A stretch of 64,000 nt of DNA from Paraphysoderma sedebokerense (GCA_025602915.1 JAHLJZ010000023.1:62001-126000), one strand, 5' to 3'; counted from the first letter of the stretch, positions 23,156 through 37,988 are shown. A program made the numbers and translations. The notes: a model not told the origin generated them from the letters alone.

Positions 23156-24503
23156 CTAATTTGACGGCTTGAATCGCAAATGCGCCTCGTAAAAAGCTAT
23201 CATCTTTCAGTCGCCAGATGACGAGAATCAATGAAATGAGCAAAACCGTTATTGCGTCGACGGGTTAAATCAATGGCAGGGAGTGAAAAGCAAGACAATT
23301 AGGAAATCAAATTTTGAACTCACTTTTTGAGGACATCTCACGTTGCATTCAGGTCTTGGGTGGGTGGACTGTCTGCCGTTTTTCCTGTAATGTTGCAAGC
23401 AAAATACCTCATTCAGTATACTTTGGAATACTAATGGCAATAGAATGATTATACACAGGCCGAACATACCAGATAAGATGCACCACGAAGCTTCCGTCAT
23501 CTAGTTGTTCAATGGTATCAACGTGGTCTACTTTTTCGTCCCAATCCCAATGTTTAGGAGGGTTATAGACTTCGACTGCATCACTGTCATCCGAAAGGTT
23601 GGCCGGTTCCCTCGCGAATTCCTTTTTCTTCCCTTTCACTCGGTTTCCGTTGGGTGCCATTTGATCATTTTCGACTTTTTGAGTATTTTCGGCAGAGATA
23701 TTGCGAGATCTTGTACCCTTTTCAGTGAGTGTCGAGGTCGGAGAAGGCGGAGATTGTTGGTGTTGTTGATTGATTTTAGCATCAGCACTCAGTTTCGCTT
23801 TTTTAAGTGGTGGAGATTTTCGACTGTCGGAGATATTGACTTCTTTCCCTGTTGATGACACTGGTGATTCTTCATATTCTGACACTGAATGGCGACGGTT
23901 GGTGGGACTTGCACCATTTAAGACATCTTCGTCCTTCCGCTGACGAACAGAGTCCATACTTATTTTATCAGCACCGTTTACAGATTTTTGATATTCAAGC
24001 AGGAGTTCCGGAGCTAATCTGGAAGATATAGCACCAATCAAAAGATTAACTCTGGGAAGCGCCATGAATATACTCCCAAATCCATAAATGGAATAAACGT
24101 ACAAATCTTCAGCACGGACCCATGAATTGTCCTCATCAGGATACCCTTTCCACTTGACATAGTATTGCAATTTTCCCTAAAAGAATAAACAATCATCAAC
24201 ACATAGCAAAGGAACATGTTACTCGGATATTCAGCACAGAGTAACAAGAAATCCCGACGATTCTTTCTGATAATGAAAACTCTTTACGAGAAAGAACAGT
24301 ACCCTGAATTTCCGGTGCCCAAGGATAGACTCGATCTCGAACTCTTCCTCGCCACCGACATCCCCACTTCCGGCTTCACGATCTGAGTTACGCTGTTGAG
24401 TTTCCAAAGGTTTTCCTTCTATGGGTTGGGAGCTTTTAGAAGGCGAAGAGAGTTGTCGTGACGGGGAAGGATGCGGTTTGTCGGATGGGGAGGATGCTGG
24501 CAT
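23156..24503 (-). CDS. HP1: Heterochromatin protein 1 (chromo + chromo shadow), unit 2, complete
   Basis: Reader of methylated H3K9 that compacts heterochromatin in the nucleus. Five exons on the minus strand (24303-24503, 24103-24176, 23470-24018, 23324-23384, 23156-23203) give 310 residues in exact frame. Residues 1-52 are Ser/Pro-rich. The chromodomain runs from about residue 53 (EFEIESILGHRKFRGK, then QYYVKWKGYPDEDNSW, then LLAPELLLEYQKS) with the aromatic-cage residues Y, W and a third aromatic position. A long polar hinge follows. The C-terminus (WDWDEKVDHVDTIEQL ... VVHLIWKNGRQ ... VRCPQKMIAFYEAHL) is a chromo shadow dimerisation domain, which marks HP1/Swi6 rather than a Clr4- or CDY-type protein. 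The stop is at 23156. It is divergent from RAD26. Confidence 0.92.
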
Positions 24504-25110
24504 TTCAGTGTCAGCTTCAGAGGGGCGGGCAGCGCGGAAAATATTTGGGAGTATGGAGGAGAACAGTTTGGCTATCTGGAGTCTCTGAGGAGGGAATTCG
24601 CTGAGGCGAGATGAATGGATGTGGGTGTAACTGGAGCGGAATAGAAAGAGGGTCAGATATAGATCTGGATTCGATCGGATTGAATGGGGTTGCTATATTG
24701 CTATATTGGTATTTGGTATTTATCAATGAATCAACACAAGCAGGTTGGAAGAGGACACGGGCAGTGAATCCGGTGAGCGCGTGAACCAAAGCTACAATGC
24801 ATTTCAATTTTCATTACTCTTACCCTTAATGAATTGATGCATTAAATTCTCAATATCAGCAAGTGTAGCTGGAACTTTGTCCGTATTATTCCGACTCTTT
24901 AAATTTATTATAACAGTGCTCAGTCAATCTAGCAAATTAAAATGAAACCACCAAGCCAAATCCGTTGCCTGCGCCACTGCAATCTGCATCCAAGGACTCG
25001 TCGAGGTGGCGGCTGACAAATTTTCTGTTCAGTCAAATCTTAAAAGTGGTCAAAAGTTGAACCAATTTTTCATCGATTACTTTGTTCTTTAACAACAAGG
25101 GTGTTTACTG
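24504..25110. promoter_or_regulatory. Divergent promoter region between HP1 and RAD26, unit 2
   Basis: Identical copy of 999-1605. It must carry both promoters; no specific element was recognised. Confidence 0.45.
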
Positions 25111-28100
25111 ATGTCGTCTAAAAATGGCGATGCTAAGAAAGATTCTAACAAGAATGCCTTCAGAATTGACACTTCGGCCATAGAGCAGGCCAGCATCAAT
25201 GATCAACCTTCCGAGCTTCAGGAATTGTCTGATCTACTCGGCATCGGAGTTTTCAATCAAGATGACTTGGAACGTGGGGTGATGCAGCAGGTATATTAGA
25301 AAGCTGTTGATAACGACGATGAGACGGAGAAATGGGAAGAGGATGCACCCCGTACATCTGGCCTGAAGCTAACCAACCTATATCTTGGTCATCATGACGT
25401 TACAATTTATGTAGGTTGACAAACAACTCGTAGAGAGGGACAACGCAAATGATGAACGCCGATTGCAAAAAAGTAGATCTGAAATCAGGTAATCTGCCAC
25501 TTTTTAAGCGACGATCATGGAAAAGCCCACCGATTACCTTTCATCAGCTCGATTCGCAACAAATTATCACTGATTCAATCAAGGCTAAACAATCCCAGCT
25601 CAAAAGTTTCGGAAAAAATAATACTAAAAGAACGAATACAGTCGTTGGTATGGACGCTAGATCAGATGCCTGATTGACAACATTAATTAATCGTTGACCC
25701 GTTTCAGAACACCCATTTGAAAGAATTGCAACAAGACGAGAAGCAAATTCTTGACAGGATAAATGAACGTAACGCTAGCGTGGATGGTAGTACTTGACAA
25801 TTTCTCATCATGATTAAAGAAGTAGCATCAATCTGACATATATCCATCGCAGGGAGATCGGCACCTGTTGAAAGTGAAAGGGACAGATTAATCAGAACCG
25901 GCAAAATTACGCCATTTACGAACATCGGCATAAGTAGGTTGAACTTACGTAAAATCACTTTTTGACATTGATGATGCTTAACCAGGAACAGACAATAGCG
26001 AGGACCTTCAACAAGAGCACCTTTCTCCAGTAACTACAAGAGAGAATGATCAAGAGTTACCGGTAGACACGGGCTGTCGCACGGAATCTGCAGATTCCGA
26101 TTCGGACGGCAGCGCTCACAATTTCTACGAGAGCCAGCCCATCAGGAAACGAAGACGACTAACCAATAGAAAGTCAGGAAGACTGCAGGAAGATTCGGAC
26201 GCCGAATATACCCCACCAATGCGTAAAACACCCGCAAAAGAATCGAAAGTGCCGCGGGGGAATGTCGAAGAAGAAGACAAAGCACTTGAATCGGATTCTA
26301 TTGTTCGAGATGCTGAGCTTTATGTGGAGGACGAAGTTGAGGAAGAGTATTTAGATGACGACGTATCTTCCGACGATTTGGATGACGAAACAGAATCACA
26401 AAAAAGGCACAGAGTACAGCATTCCTCGACGCATTACGACGACGGCGACGAGCCGCTCTACCAAAATCGTCTTTTTAACTGGGCTAGACGTCGCTACATG
26501 CTTCGGCATCGTGCCTCGGGCACGCACATTGAAGAAATGGATGATATAGACGAATTCACAGATCGCTATCCAGATTTTGATCCGGAGGAAGAGTCTCATC
26601 TACCTTCGCGCCATGGGGAAGTCGCACTTTCTGATGCTTTAAAAATCCCTTGTGAAATATACGATAGTCTCTTTCAGTATCAAAGAACGTGTCTAACATG
26701 GTTGTGGGAACTTCATTCGCAAGAAGTGGGTGGGATCATTGGCGATGAAATGGGTTTGGGCAAGACTGTGCAAATCGCTGCGTACCTTTCCGCCCTTCAC
26801 TACTCGCGTTTGATGGTAAAACCGGCGTTAGTCGTTTGTCCAGCAACTGTCATGAAGCAGTGGGTCAAGGAATTTAGAAGGTGGTGGCCACCATTTCGAT
26901 GCGTAGTGCTACACTCAAGTGGAAGCGGGGCGAACAGATTAGGTACTTGGACGTCTCGAAATAGTCAAGATGATTCTGACAGTGAAGAGTATGATTACGG
27001 ATCACCTCCAAGGAGAAAAACTTACAAAAATGAACGGAACTGGGCGGATCAGGTAGTAAATAGAGTGTTTGAAAAAGGTATCTCTTCCTTACGAGACAAT
27101 CTTTATTTATTTTTAATACATATTGCCTTTTCTCGTCTGAACAGGTCATATTCTGGTAACAACGTATAGCGGCCTGCGCACATATCGTAGTCAGCTACTT
27201 CACCGCGAATGGTCATATGTAGTTTTGGACGAAGGGCATAAAATACGGAATCCCGATGCTGACATAACGCTAACATGCAAACAGTTAAAAGTAAGTCTAG
27301 CGCATCCCTACCATACGGGGATTATACCTTGTGTTATTCATGTGATATTCCATACATAATTATAGACTCCGCATCGAATTATCTTATCTGGCACTCCTAT
27401 ACAAAATAATCTGACGGAACTTTGGTCGTTATTCGATTTTGTATTCCCCGGTCGCCTGGGGGTACGTATTGACTAGGATAAAAGTCCTTATCTCGTCACG
27501 GGTTTTGCTAATTTTATTTCGAATAGACACTGCCTGTTTTCCAGACAGAATTTGCTGTTCCGATCAACCTGGGAGGTTACGCTAATGCGTCCAATATACA
27601 AGTGCAAATGGCTTACAAGTGCGCTTGCGTTTTGCGGGACTTGATTAATCCTTATTTATTAAGGCGGATGAAAGCGGATGTGGCGAAGCAGTTGCCAATG
27701 AAAAGAGAGCAGGTGAGCTTTTTGAATTGTCTGGCGATGACTCCTTCTTGCTCGCTAAAGCTTATACATCTCACATTTCAGGTTTTATTTTGTCGTTTGA
27801 CGGATTCTCAAAGAAAGGTGTATCAAGAGTTCCTTAAGTCGAAAGATATGCAGTCAATATTCGAAGGAAGGCGACAAGTTTTGTATGGCATCGATATTCT
27901 TCGCAAAATCTGTAACCACCCGGATTTGCTCTATTTAAAGTCGCCGCAGAAGGTATCAGTTCTACTATCCGTCCTACACTCTAATCTTACTGAACCTACC
28001 CGCTATTTGATAGATTGACGACTTCGGTGATTACACCAAATCAGGCAAAATGGTGGTTGTTAAGGCCTTGCTGGAGCTTTGGTATAAACAAGGACATAAA

Positions 28101-30014
28101 GTGTTATTGTTTACTCAAACGAGGCAGGTGCAGGATATAATGGAACGGTTCATCAGAACTTTAGGTGCCTTAACGTGTATTTATATATTTTTAGAAAGAA
28201 CATTATTCACAGATTTCCATTTCAGGTTATCAATATTACAGGATGGATGGTACCACACCAATCAAGAACCGGATGGCTAAAGTGGATGACTTTAACAATC
28301 GACCGAATGTTTTCTTATTTATATTGACCACAAAGGTTGGAGGATTGGGCGTCAACCTGACAGGAGCAAACAGAGTTATTATATTCGATCCTGACTGGGT
28401 TCGTTATTTGAGTTTATTTTCATCAAAGTGATTGTATCCTTAAGCTTGTCCCCGTTAAAAATCATTAGAATCCATCCACGGACTTGCAAGCGCGGGAAAG
28501 GGCATGGCGGTTGGGTCAGAAGAAGGATGTAACTATTTATCGACTAATGACGTCAGGCACCATAGAAGAGAAGATTTACCATCGCCAAATATTTAAGCAA
28601 TTTTTGACAAATAAGATCTTGAAAGATCCGAAACAACGGAGATTCTTCAAAGTTTGTTGCAAACATATCCAACTCAATCTTCTCGCAGGATGTGAATCTA
28701 ATATGACTTTTTGGACCAGATGAATGATTTAAGAGATTTGTTCACGCTGGGTGGAGAGGACGCGGACACCACCGAAACGGTGGATTTATTCGCTGGATCC
28801 GAAATAAACATGAATGGAGAAGAAAAATATCAGGACACAGGAGACAACTCCGCAGCGACACGATCAAAAATGAAGGGGAAAGAAAAGGTGACTGAATCTG
28901 AAAGGCAAGCTGGTGGGTCCGATGAGTTGAGGGATGTTGCTGGGATTGATAAATTTGAAGAATTGTATCCTTTTCTTTGCTCGAATCCGTCTGATTTGTT
29001 AAAAGAGGTAGTTTTCCTTAACCATTTAACTTCGGCAGCAAGCCACCCGAAACGGCTGAAAGCGAACCAATGTCAACCTCAAATGCCAGTACCACCGAAG
29101 AGGGTACCCCTGCTGCAGACGCGGATGAATCGCGTGTATTGAAAAGTCTATTTGAAATGACCGGTATCCATTCAGCAATCCATCATGATAAAATCATCGA
29201 ATCTTCCAGACAGGAGCATTTAATCATCGAGAAAGAAGGTACTTTTCTCGGTTATTCGGCTTGCCACTCGGTTATTACTAATAGTCTATTGTTGATCAAA
29301 GCATCTCGGGTTGCTAATAGAGCTATAGCTGCGTTGAAGGAGTCTCAGAAACGAAGGCGAAGGCAGGACGTTTCTATCCCAACCTGGACGGGACGATCTG
29401 GTACGAACATCAATTGGGACTGCTAATCTTACGTCTGCCAAAGGGCTAACAAACTTAAATAGGTGCTGCTGGCGGGCCCTCGAAACGTCGCTTTGGGGCT
29501 GCAAAAAATCCGGCGTTTGCAGTAGTATCTCTGTCTGGTGATTCTAGTAATGGCGAAAGTCCTCAAAGTGTAGGATTGTTTGGGGCTGGAAGGGCGTCTG
29601 CGAGTTCAAGCAGTAGCGCGGCGCTTCTGAATAAACTGCGAGAAAGGAATGCTTTGGAAACCAATAGCACCGGACAAATTGCCGGCGGCGGTATGTATTT
29701 CCCTTGACCTCTGATCACGGCGTGCCAATTTCCTTCTCACGCGCCTTTTTATTTTATACATTCTGCTTTATTAAGATCCGGAACACACTTTATGTTCAAC
29801 CAATATCGAATCTCTCGTCGTCAACATACGAGATTTCCTATACCAGAATGGAGGACGCGCAACATCCAGTGACATCATAAAACATTTCAAAATGAAACTT
29901 AAAGAGGATGATGTTATTGTCTTTAGGAAAATGTTGAAAGGCATTGCAGATTTTGAACAGTCAACGGGTACGGGTGGCAAAGGATTTTGGAATTTGAAGA
30001 CAGAATTTTATTGA
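25111..30014 (+). CDS. RAD26: Rad26/CSB (ERCC6) SNF2-family ATPase, unit 2
   Basis: Second copy of the transcription-coupled repair ATPase at 1606-6509, identical in every exon compared. Walker [10 protein letters not shown] lies near 26740, the DEGH box near 27225, the C-terminal helicase lobe about 28055-28545 and the winged-helix-like C-terminal domain about 29775-30011, with TGA at 30012. Both copies are open through all these exons, so neither shows decay. Having two intact copies would be unusual for this normally single-copy gene. Confidence 0.9.
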
Positions 30015-30818
30015 TGAATCAACGGATATTTATGTCATTTGCCGGCACCACGATACGTTGTAAATATGCATTTGAACTTACTGTGTCAAATAATTGTAAG
30101 AATACTACTTCTGTTGCAGGTATAACTTAATGTGTATTGAATGGATGATGTACAGAAGATATGGATTATCACGTTAAGATCGTAAATCCAAACTTTCGAC
30201 GCGCACATTCTCGCTCAATTTTTATAAGCCCTGAGAAGATGATTGGTGCTACTTGTCCTCATCTCATCGGAGAGTGAATTATGTATATCTTATTTCATCC
30301 TGGATTGTCAACATCAGGAGCAAGATAGCGTAAGAGGAGTGCGAAAAAAGACCCTGTTGCGTGATTATGGCTAGAGCAGTAGAGCCAAGCGCAGCATACA
30401 AACGAAACTTCATTGTTATATTTAAATTACACTGATGCCATACAAAATCCGATATTGCGAGAGAAGCAAAGATAGTTATGAAGCGGACTGGCGAAATGAA
30501 CGAAGGACGCGGGCCTCGAGTCTCGCAAAAGGTGGAGGCGGCAGGAAAGTAACCACCCTCGGTCGATGCCTCTAACTTCTGCTATTTCATATCAATATTG
30601 GATGTGAACAAACGCATGTCACACTCCTCCTAGGAACGCTTTAAATTGATCACAGATACATCGTTTTATTTTGTGGTCCTCTCTCCGTCGCTTCACGACG
30701 CTTGCACTCTTTATTCAACATTTCGTCGTCAGTTGATACATTGGATTCCTCCTCATCTACAACTAGTTATTAACTGAAACCTCTGAAATACGTTGATTTC
30801 AGAATATTGCTTTTTACT
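30015..30818. other. Intergenic, RAD26 to SWT1, unit 2
   Basis: Copy of 6510-7313; nothing recognised beyond presumed UTR and promoter. Confidence 0.6.
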
Positions 30819-33040
30819 ATGGATCGGCAAAACTTGCTTCCGAAGTCTGTGGATGTTGTACCGATGGACATTGATGATGATAACATCCGACACGTTATCA
30901 GGCAAGAAATCACAGAATTTCGAAGTGTACATAAAGACTTCAGTCCGGCAAAATCACCTGCATTCCATCCAAAATTAGAAGGAGCGGCACCTGAATTCTC
31001 TCCATCGTCACAGCATGAATATCGCCCCGATGAAATGGATGTTGACTTCGACGACTTCATTCAGGTCATCGAAAGTCATGATATCGCCTCAAGCGGGTTT
31101 GGCTTGACTGTCGAACATGGAGAGAACATTTATGAAACAGTTGGAATAGTTGTCGACACTAATTGGCTGTTATCCCATGGAGGATGGCTGCATGAACTAC
31201 TTGGCTTACTAAGTACATATCAACTGTCCAGAGTTTATGTTTGTGTACCTTGGATTTGTCTGGCAGAGTTAGACGGCATTCAGGTGAGTTGTTACATTCC
31301 TTCTATATTATCAGTTCTCAGTTAACAACGGTTGGGTAAACTCTTATCTTTAAGAAATCAAATAAGCGATCAACTGGAGGAATATCGGCCATTGCTCGAA
31401 AAGCTATTAAGTGGCTGTACGCGTTGTTTCGACGTAAGACGACTGGATTGAAGGGTCAGAAAATTAGTGAATGTATCAGCGGTAAGTTGTTCTTCATCCA
31501 GCCGCTAACCGGTTCTGTTATACTGATATTATCCGAAAGCTGAGCTGCAGGTTTGTTTTGTCATTCCAGTTTTTCGAAATCCCGCAACAGCGTCCGAGAT
31601 CTGTATATTGACTTGACTGAGCTTTCGACACTCAGTGTAATGACGACAAAATACTTGATTACTGTCGTTATTTGTCGGCTCATAATTGGAGAACTGTTTT
31701 ATTATCAGAAGACAACAATCTCTGTGTCAAGGCTCTCGTGCATGGGATCGATACGATGTCGAAAGCTGATGATGCGCCATCAGGTTTTCTACACAAAATT
31801 GCTGGAAATTATGTAAAAGTCAATTCTAACAGCAATTCGGTGATATCAGACACATACCATTATCAGCAGGAAATTCTAAATCAAGTGAATCATATTTCGG
31901 CATCGACACCTTCACTTCATAGTGCGGTCGCCCCGAATAATGATTTAAGTGCTACAGGGTGGGAGGGTCTTGGGGTGAATATCATCCATTATACAAACGA
32001 TAGTTTGATGGACATTGTCAACGGAAGATTTCAGGAACCCGGTGCCTTAGGCAACACTACCTTATCACCTAGCGTCCATCGCCAGCTGTCGCTACCTTCG
32101 AATCCAATATCATTTCAGAATGTACCACCCCCACAGAATTCACAAGAGCATAGTCAAGCTTTTAATTTCTGGTCATTTCCAAATGACAAACATGATTCAT
32201 TCGCCGGAGGACAAATCCAGTCTCATTTGAGCGCAGCTGCTAGCGTTAATCCCTCAATTACTCTGCCACCCTATGAACCAGACCACTATTGCGCTGCAAC
32301 TTCTAATAAACTGACAAAATCTACATCCCCGCATGTTGCAACGCAAACTGCTCATTCAGCAGGAAGTGTTATTGATCCGTCGGGACAGTGTTATACTAAT
32401 CGGGACCGGACGCCTCAATTACCTCAATCGCATTCTATGTCTCCTGGTCTATCTATGTCATATCCAGTTTCACTACCTCCTGCCGTTTCTTTGATTTATG
32501 AGATGTATCATTTCACAGTGTGCGTCGTTGGTTTTGTTGTCGTCTCCGAATTAAGAAAAAGGTTGGGCGAAGATTGGCCATTTGTTGTAATATCCAAACC
32601 TCCGTGGTCTTTAAGCGGGTTGGTTTCGATGTTAGAAAGACATTGGATTTCCGTGTGAGTGATTTTGCTGGTTTTATCAGCAATCATGTTGCAGGTTCTA
32701 ATTCTTGCCCTTTAACAGATTCACCGATGTTCTTCCCCGCCCCCTTAAAAGCCGATTGCCAGAATACTGTAGTTTCACTGACACGATTGAAAGCTCGCTA
32801 AGGAATTACAACCTCCAACTGACATTATTTGATCCATCAAAGTATACGGATCCAAAGGCGATACCAGATATATCTAATATCGATCGTGATCCTCAACTAG
32901 TTCGAGGAAAATTATACAAGAAGGATGCGACAAAATTCTTGAATATATGTCGTGACTTGACAATTGGTTGTCATGAACAAGACAAAATGGAAGTAATCAG
33001 ATACATGAAGGAGTGGGAGCGTAGATTACAGGCGATGTGA
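30819..33040 (+). CDS. SWT1: SWT1-like PIN-domain endoribonuclease, unit 2
   Basis: Second copy of 7314-9535. The PIN-domain signatures are GIVVDTNWLLSH (near 31150), CVPWICLAELDGIQ (near 31245), ISAIARKAIKWLYALF (near 31385) and VLLSEDNNLCVKAL (near 31695). Pro/Ser/Asn-rich linker and helical C-terminal part as in unit 1. It follows RAD26 on the same strand with about 800 bp between them. Confidence 0.8.
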
Positions 33041-33470
33041 CATCCATTTACAGATTTGATTTACCGTAGCTTTGCAGTGATATCCATCTATGTATGTGTA
33101 CCATTTGTATACCCCTTCAGCCACTGTAGATTAATTTAGCCGTAGACAAATGTAAAGATTAAAGTCGTCCAGAATGTATCGAATTCGAATCAATGTGTCT
33201 TGAGCTAGGCTCCAGATTCTGCTACTTCCCACTGATTCTTTTGCGTACCCCAAATTTTCATCAAGTTTTATTTATTTTTGTGTCTGAAAGTTAATGTATG
33301 GAGAATACATGTTCTCTATAAAATTTGATTTATTGTGGACGCAAGCCAGAACAATAGGTGCGGAGTGGCTGAAGCAGATTGCCACTGCGGCAACTCTGCT
33401 GATCCATTTAAATTCAAATTATTGTCAATTCAATTCACATCTTAATAGATATATCTTGCAGACAGAAAGA
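33041..33470. other. Intergenic, SWT1 to transporter-like gene, unit 2
   Basis: Copy of 9536-9965; no feature recognised. Confidence 0.55.
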
Positions 33471-34784
33471 ATGTGTGCATCGTTTCTACCTTCAAGGCCT
33501 ACTCCTGTATGTTTATTGTCATCGTTTGGTCGCTGCGTTCACTTTTTTCTGACAAATACTTGCTTTCTTAGTACCTGATACGGCCCAGACCGATACCGTC
33601 TTTCTTCTACCTCTCTTCATCAATCCTAATTTATTTTACTACTCCGTCATCTTTGCACGATTCTTCGACTGCCTTTCCGTTTTTCCTCACATTCTTTTCC
33701 TTCTTGACAACTTGGTTCATTTGTTTCCTCAAGTCCATATGGATTCCGAATCCGAAAGATGACATATTTTCACCAAGCACCTGGAGAGAAAGACTGAAAA
33801 CTTATGGATTTTTAGGAGTTATTTGGGTGGGAAGCATATTGTGTGATCGCCTGTTTTTGGAAAGTGACGATGCGATGACTTTAATTGGAGTCAAGGTACA
33901 TAGATTATCAGTGTCATCTGACAATCGTTCTTCGCACATTCGTTTTTGTTGCTATGCTTATTGCGCATATGACAGAAGTCGTTACTGACATAAGATTTTG
34001 TAGGCAATTCTACCAATCTTAGTTCATTTTTTATCTCGTAAATACACCCTTCGGCGAGGGACTACCACCGCCCTCCTCACTACATTATCTCTTTTATTCG
34101 TCGGAGCAATTATCATCTCTACCTCTTCAAGTCGTGTGTCTAGTTTTGGAATTATTGTGTTAGGAATTATAAGTGCTTCTTGTACAAGTGTTGCGTTTGT
34201 GTTTATGGAGAAAGTTTTAATGGATACTACCAAGGACCCTTGGGTAAGTCGATGTCATTTAGTATATGGAACCGGTTTCTACTTCCGTCATTATTTGGTT
34301 AAGTGAATTTGTAATTAATCGGAATTGATCTAACTATTGATGCTCTTGGGTTATTTCAATTGCCCACGAACGATGGCTGCAGGTTTTCGTCACAGATTAC
34401 ATTCCACTCTCTACCATCCTTTCCTTCGTCCTTTTCCTGCTCTTCGAATCTTACCGATTTCCGTTCACACAAATCAATACTCACTTTACGCCAATGATTC
34501 AATCATCTGTGCTGACCGCTATCTACTTAATCTCCACTTCCTTCCTTATAAGTTGCTTGTCAAGTATTAGTTTCTCGGTGTTCAGTACTCTGCGAGATTC
34601 TATATTTTTTATATTCTTTTGGGCTTATTACACCAGTCAAGTCAGACCTTGGGGTGTTATTGGTTTGATCAGTATTTGGGCAGGTGTTTGGAGATTCAAT
34701 ATTGGGACTGGGGAAGGAATGAATAATGATGGGGCAAGATATGTTCAATTGGGTGTAGTTAGTGATGACAGTGCTGTCTCGTGA
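33471..34784 (+). CDS. Multi-pass membrane protein, drug/metabolite transporter-like, unit 2
   Basis: Second copy of 9966-11279. Exons are 33471-33506, 33572-33895, 34004-34243 and 34383-34784, giving 333 residues in exact frame. Eight to ten hydrophobic helices with short loops and a short polar C-terminal tail. Overall form fits the drug/metabolite transporter superfamily (nucleotide-sugar or triose-phosphate translocator-like); substrate and membrane are unknown. Confidence 0.65.
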
Positions 34785-35025
34785 ATGAATGTAAAATGTA
34801 TACCTTTGACATGTAACTCTGCTAATAACATTGGCCAATATATAGTGAATCATCTATGCACTTTGGCAATTGAATGAAATTTTCAGCGACTCTAAATTTT
34901 ATTTGATATATATCAGAATTGGCAGTTTGGTCATAACGGTTTCCCATTATCTTTAGTTTCATCACATGTTTTCCACACACTCTTATTATGCGAGCACTTT
35001 AACTATCAAATAAAGCAAGAGCTAC

Positions 35026-37988
35026 CTACACAAGGTCATCTCCTGGCTTCACTTGCTTCGTCAAACCTTGTTCCTCTCCCTGCACTCCAACATTAAATTC
35101 ATCTTCACTTTCACTACCCAAAAATGAAGCTTCGAACATAGAATCCTCGTCCTCAAATAGGCTGCTAGACATGACTTCAGACGGTACATTCTTACTGTTT
35201 CCTCTGCCTATTAAATCTCTCAACTGAGTAAACTCATAACCTTGCTTTCCATCATTATTCCCGTCCGGCGTTCCCAAAAATGGAATCCAGCCAGGAACCG
35301 CAATAGGGTTATTGGATGATTGCCGGCGTCGATAGTAAAACGCAACGCCGAGGACAATACAAGAGAAAACAAAAAGAAGTAAAATGGCTTCGAAAGTATG
35401 GTCGCGTTTGGTCGGAACCGGAGTTGCAATTTCCGTTGAAGATCCAGGTAGTGGAGTCTTTGTTGTGGCGGTTGAAGTAGGAGTGACCGACGTTGTTGCG
35501 GATGGGTAGGACGAGGTGGTTAGGGTCGATGTCAATGTTGCAATGACAGATGTGGCAAGAGTAGAACTGGTTAATTGAGTAGACGTGCTGGCAGACGATG
35601 TCGGGGAACCCGGTTCGGAAGATTCGCCATTCAGAGTGAGTTTCCATGATTTTAAAGTACCAACTTTGTCGGCGTAAACCTGATCAAATACTTTCAAAGT
35701 CCATTGTCCAACGGGATTTTCTTCCCTGCAAAATATTAAATCAGTGGGCTATGTCAAATTGGTAGCTGACAGACAATAGAAAGAAATTAAGAAGAACCGG
35801 CACTAACCAATGTTTCACACTCATAAAAGTCCAGTTTCTCAAACCCATGGCGCTAGTATCGTAATTTCTCCTTGTGGCTAGTACAGAAACCACATTATTT
35901 GGGCTAACAATCCAGATTTCTAGATCACCTCTCCGCTGATGAGCAATATCAATTGTCACCTGAACATGCTCCAACTTTTTCAGTTTAACGCCTTCGGCAT
36001 TCACCATATCCTGTGTTATCGTGAATGTACTTTCCAAAGCTCGGTCACTCGGTATTGGCAAATTAATATTCACAATGGGGGAAGAAAAAGAAGTGTGCGG
36101 GTTTAAAGAGGAATGATTGCGGGAATTGGATACGAGGAGAGAAGCGTCAACGCGCCCGTAACCATATTTGTGGGAGAAATGGCGGGACGTAGGAAGCAGG
36201 GACCAATCTTCATTGGGGGTGTCTATATTGAAAGGGACAGCGGATTTGATTATGAGATCTTGAATATCACGCCAATGGAGGTCCGGCCTATGTTTGTTTT
36301 AAAAATGACGAGGGAGTGTAAGAAACAGAAGTGGGCGGTAGAAAGTTAGCTGTTATACGTCATAGAAATTGTCTAGCAAGCTATCCATACCGTATCGATA
36401 ACACTAAAGCAACCATTCCCGCAACGAGAGGAGCAGCTGCACTAGTTCCACCATGTTGATTGGTGCATTTACTGGGTCCTATATCGGTTGTATACTACGA
36501 AAAGAAATTACGTTCAACGCTCAACCGTATATAAACACAACACAGGGAAAAACTCACAATGTGACCTCCACTTCCACTACTGTAAGTAACTGCCAACTGA
36601 GGGGCGCACATTTCGGCATAATATGGTCTCTTGTTTAGGCGGTCAATAGCCCCAATTGTAACTGTATAGATAGCATTTGCATATCCATCGAAATTACAGT
36701 TATCACCGTATACACCGCCATTTCCACTTGCCAGAACATATATCGAGCCTAATCCCCCTCGACCGTTATTGATACCATTCATAAACGCTTTGACAACCAG
36801 GTTCGGCGGTCCGTCTGTTGTTCTGCCGTCATCCTGAGGTCCCCAGCTGCAGCTATAGACATGATTGGTTTGAAAGCCATAATTGACAGCAGCCGCTTCC
36901 TCGACTTCACTGATTTCCGCCGAGAGAATTCGTATGCCTTGGTAATGGGCAATGTTATCAAGTTTGCAATCATGGTGTATTATCATTAAGTCGGCACGCA
37001 CCAGACACTTTAGCTTCATAGGCCACACCGACTCCACAAACCGAATTTTTGACAGCAGCGATTTCTCCTGCGCATCGTGTACCGTGTATATCGTCGTCCA
37101 GTTTCGGCGTTGGCAGTTCTGCTTTATCATTGAAGTCATAGGATCCCTCGGCAGACTGCATACAAAAGTTCGAGTCAGTCAGGGTTGAGTGATCAACGAA
37201 ATAGCAAATGGACATCGTACAAAATTGTCTTTAAGGTCCTCACTCTCATAATCTAAACCGTCATCTATGATAGCTACTGTAACATTCTTTCCTGTTACCC
37301 CTATGATGGAGATATTAGCTGCAGTTGGTGACACTTGAGGATATCATAAATTTCATACCTTGGAGCCAAGCCTGCGTAACATTCACATCATTGCCTCGAT
37401 TCTCGTAATTGTACTGAAACAGAATTATTTGCTCAATTTATAATTATAATTTCCAGACCCAAACCATGAACGTACCAAATGCCACTGCTGGTCGAATCCC
37501 GGATCTTTCATTGCCAACCGATCCTTAATAACCGCAATATCATTACTGCCTTCTTGCCTTTCATTCAATACACCTCGTTTAAATAATCTCCTTTTGGGCA
37601 CTTGTCGTTCAACCCATACTACTTTCGGATGTTCGAGGAACCTTTTGTAGTGTCGTTTGTGATGTATCTCCTGTTCTGGTTCCTCTTCCTGGTATTGAAT
37701 ATTTCTATTTAAATTGCGGTCAATACTTCGTTTTACCAAGTATTCTGGCTTTGGTATCCGATATAAATAATGATGCTTTAATTCTCCTATTTGGCCGACT
37801 AATTCGTAATTTAAATCTTCAGCGACGAGTTGCGGGGATGTCCCCGGCGGAACTTCTACCGCATAGTAGTAATGGGAGTTGTGATTATCCGGAATTGCAT
37901 TCTTATGTATCTCGTGTGTTGCTGAGACAGGAATTATAAATAAATAATTGCAATAAAATATTAGGCAGAAGAGATTGTATAGTTTCAT
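35026..37988 (-). CDS. KEX2: Kexin (Kex2-like) proprotein convertase, unit 2
   Basis: Second copy of 11521-14483 with the same full domain order: signal peptide, basic-pair-rich prodomain, S8 catalytic domain (Asp near 37265, His near 37085, oxyanion Asn near 36715, Ser near 36435), P domain (35700-36070), Ser/Thr-rich stalk, single transmembrane helix and acidic tail. Both copies appear intact. Kex2 is a single-copy gene in most fungi, so two copies could raise processing capacity if the duplication is real. Confidence 0.93.
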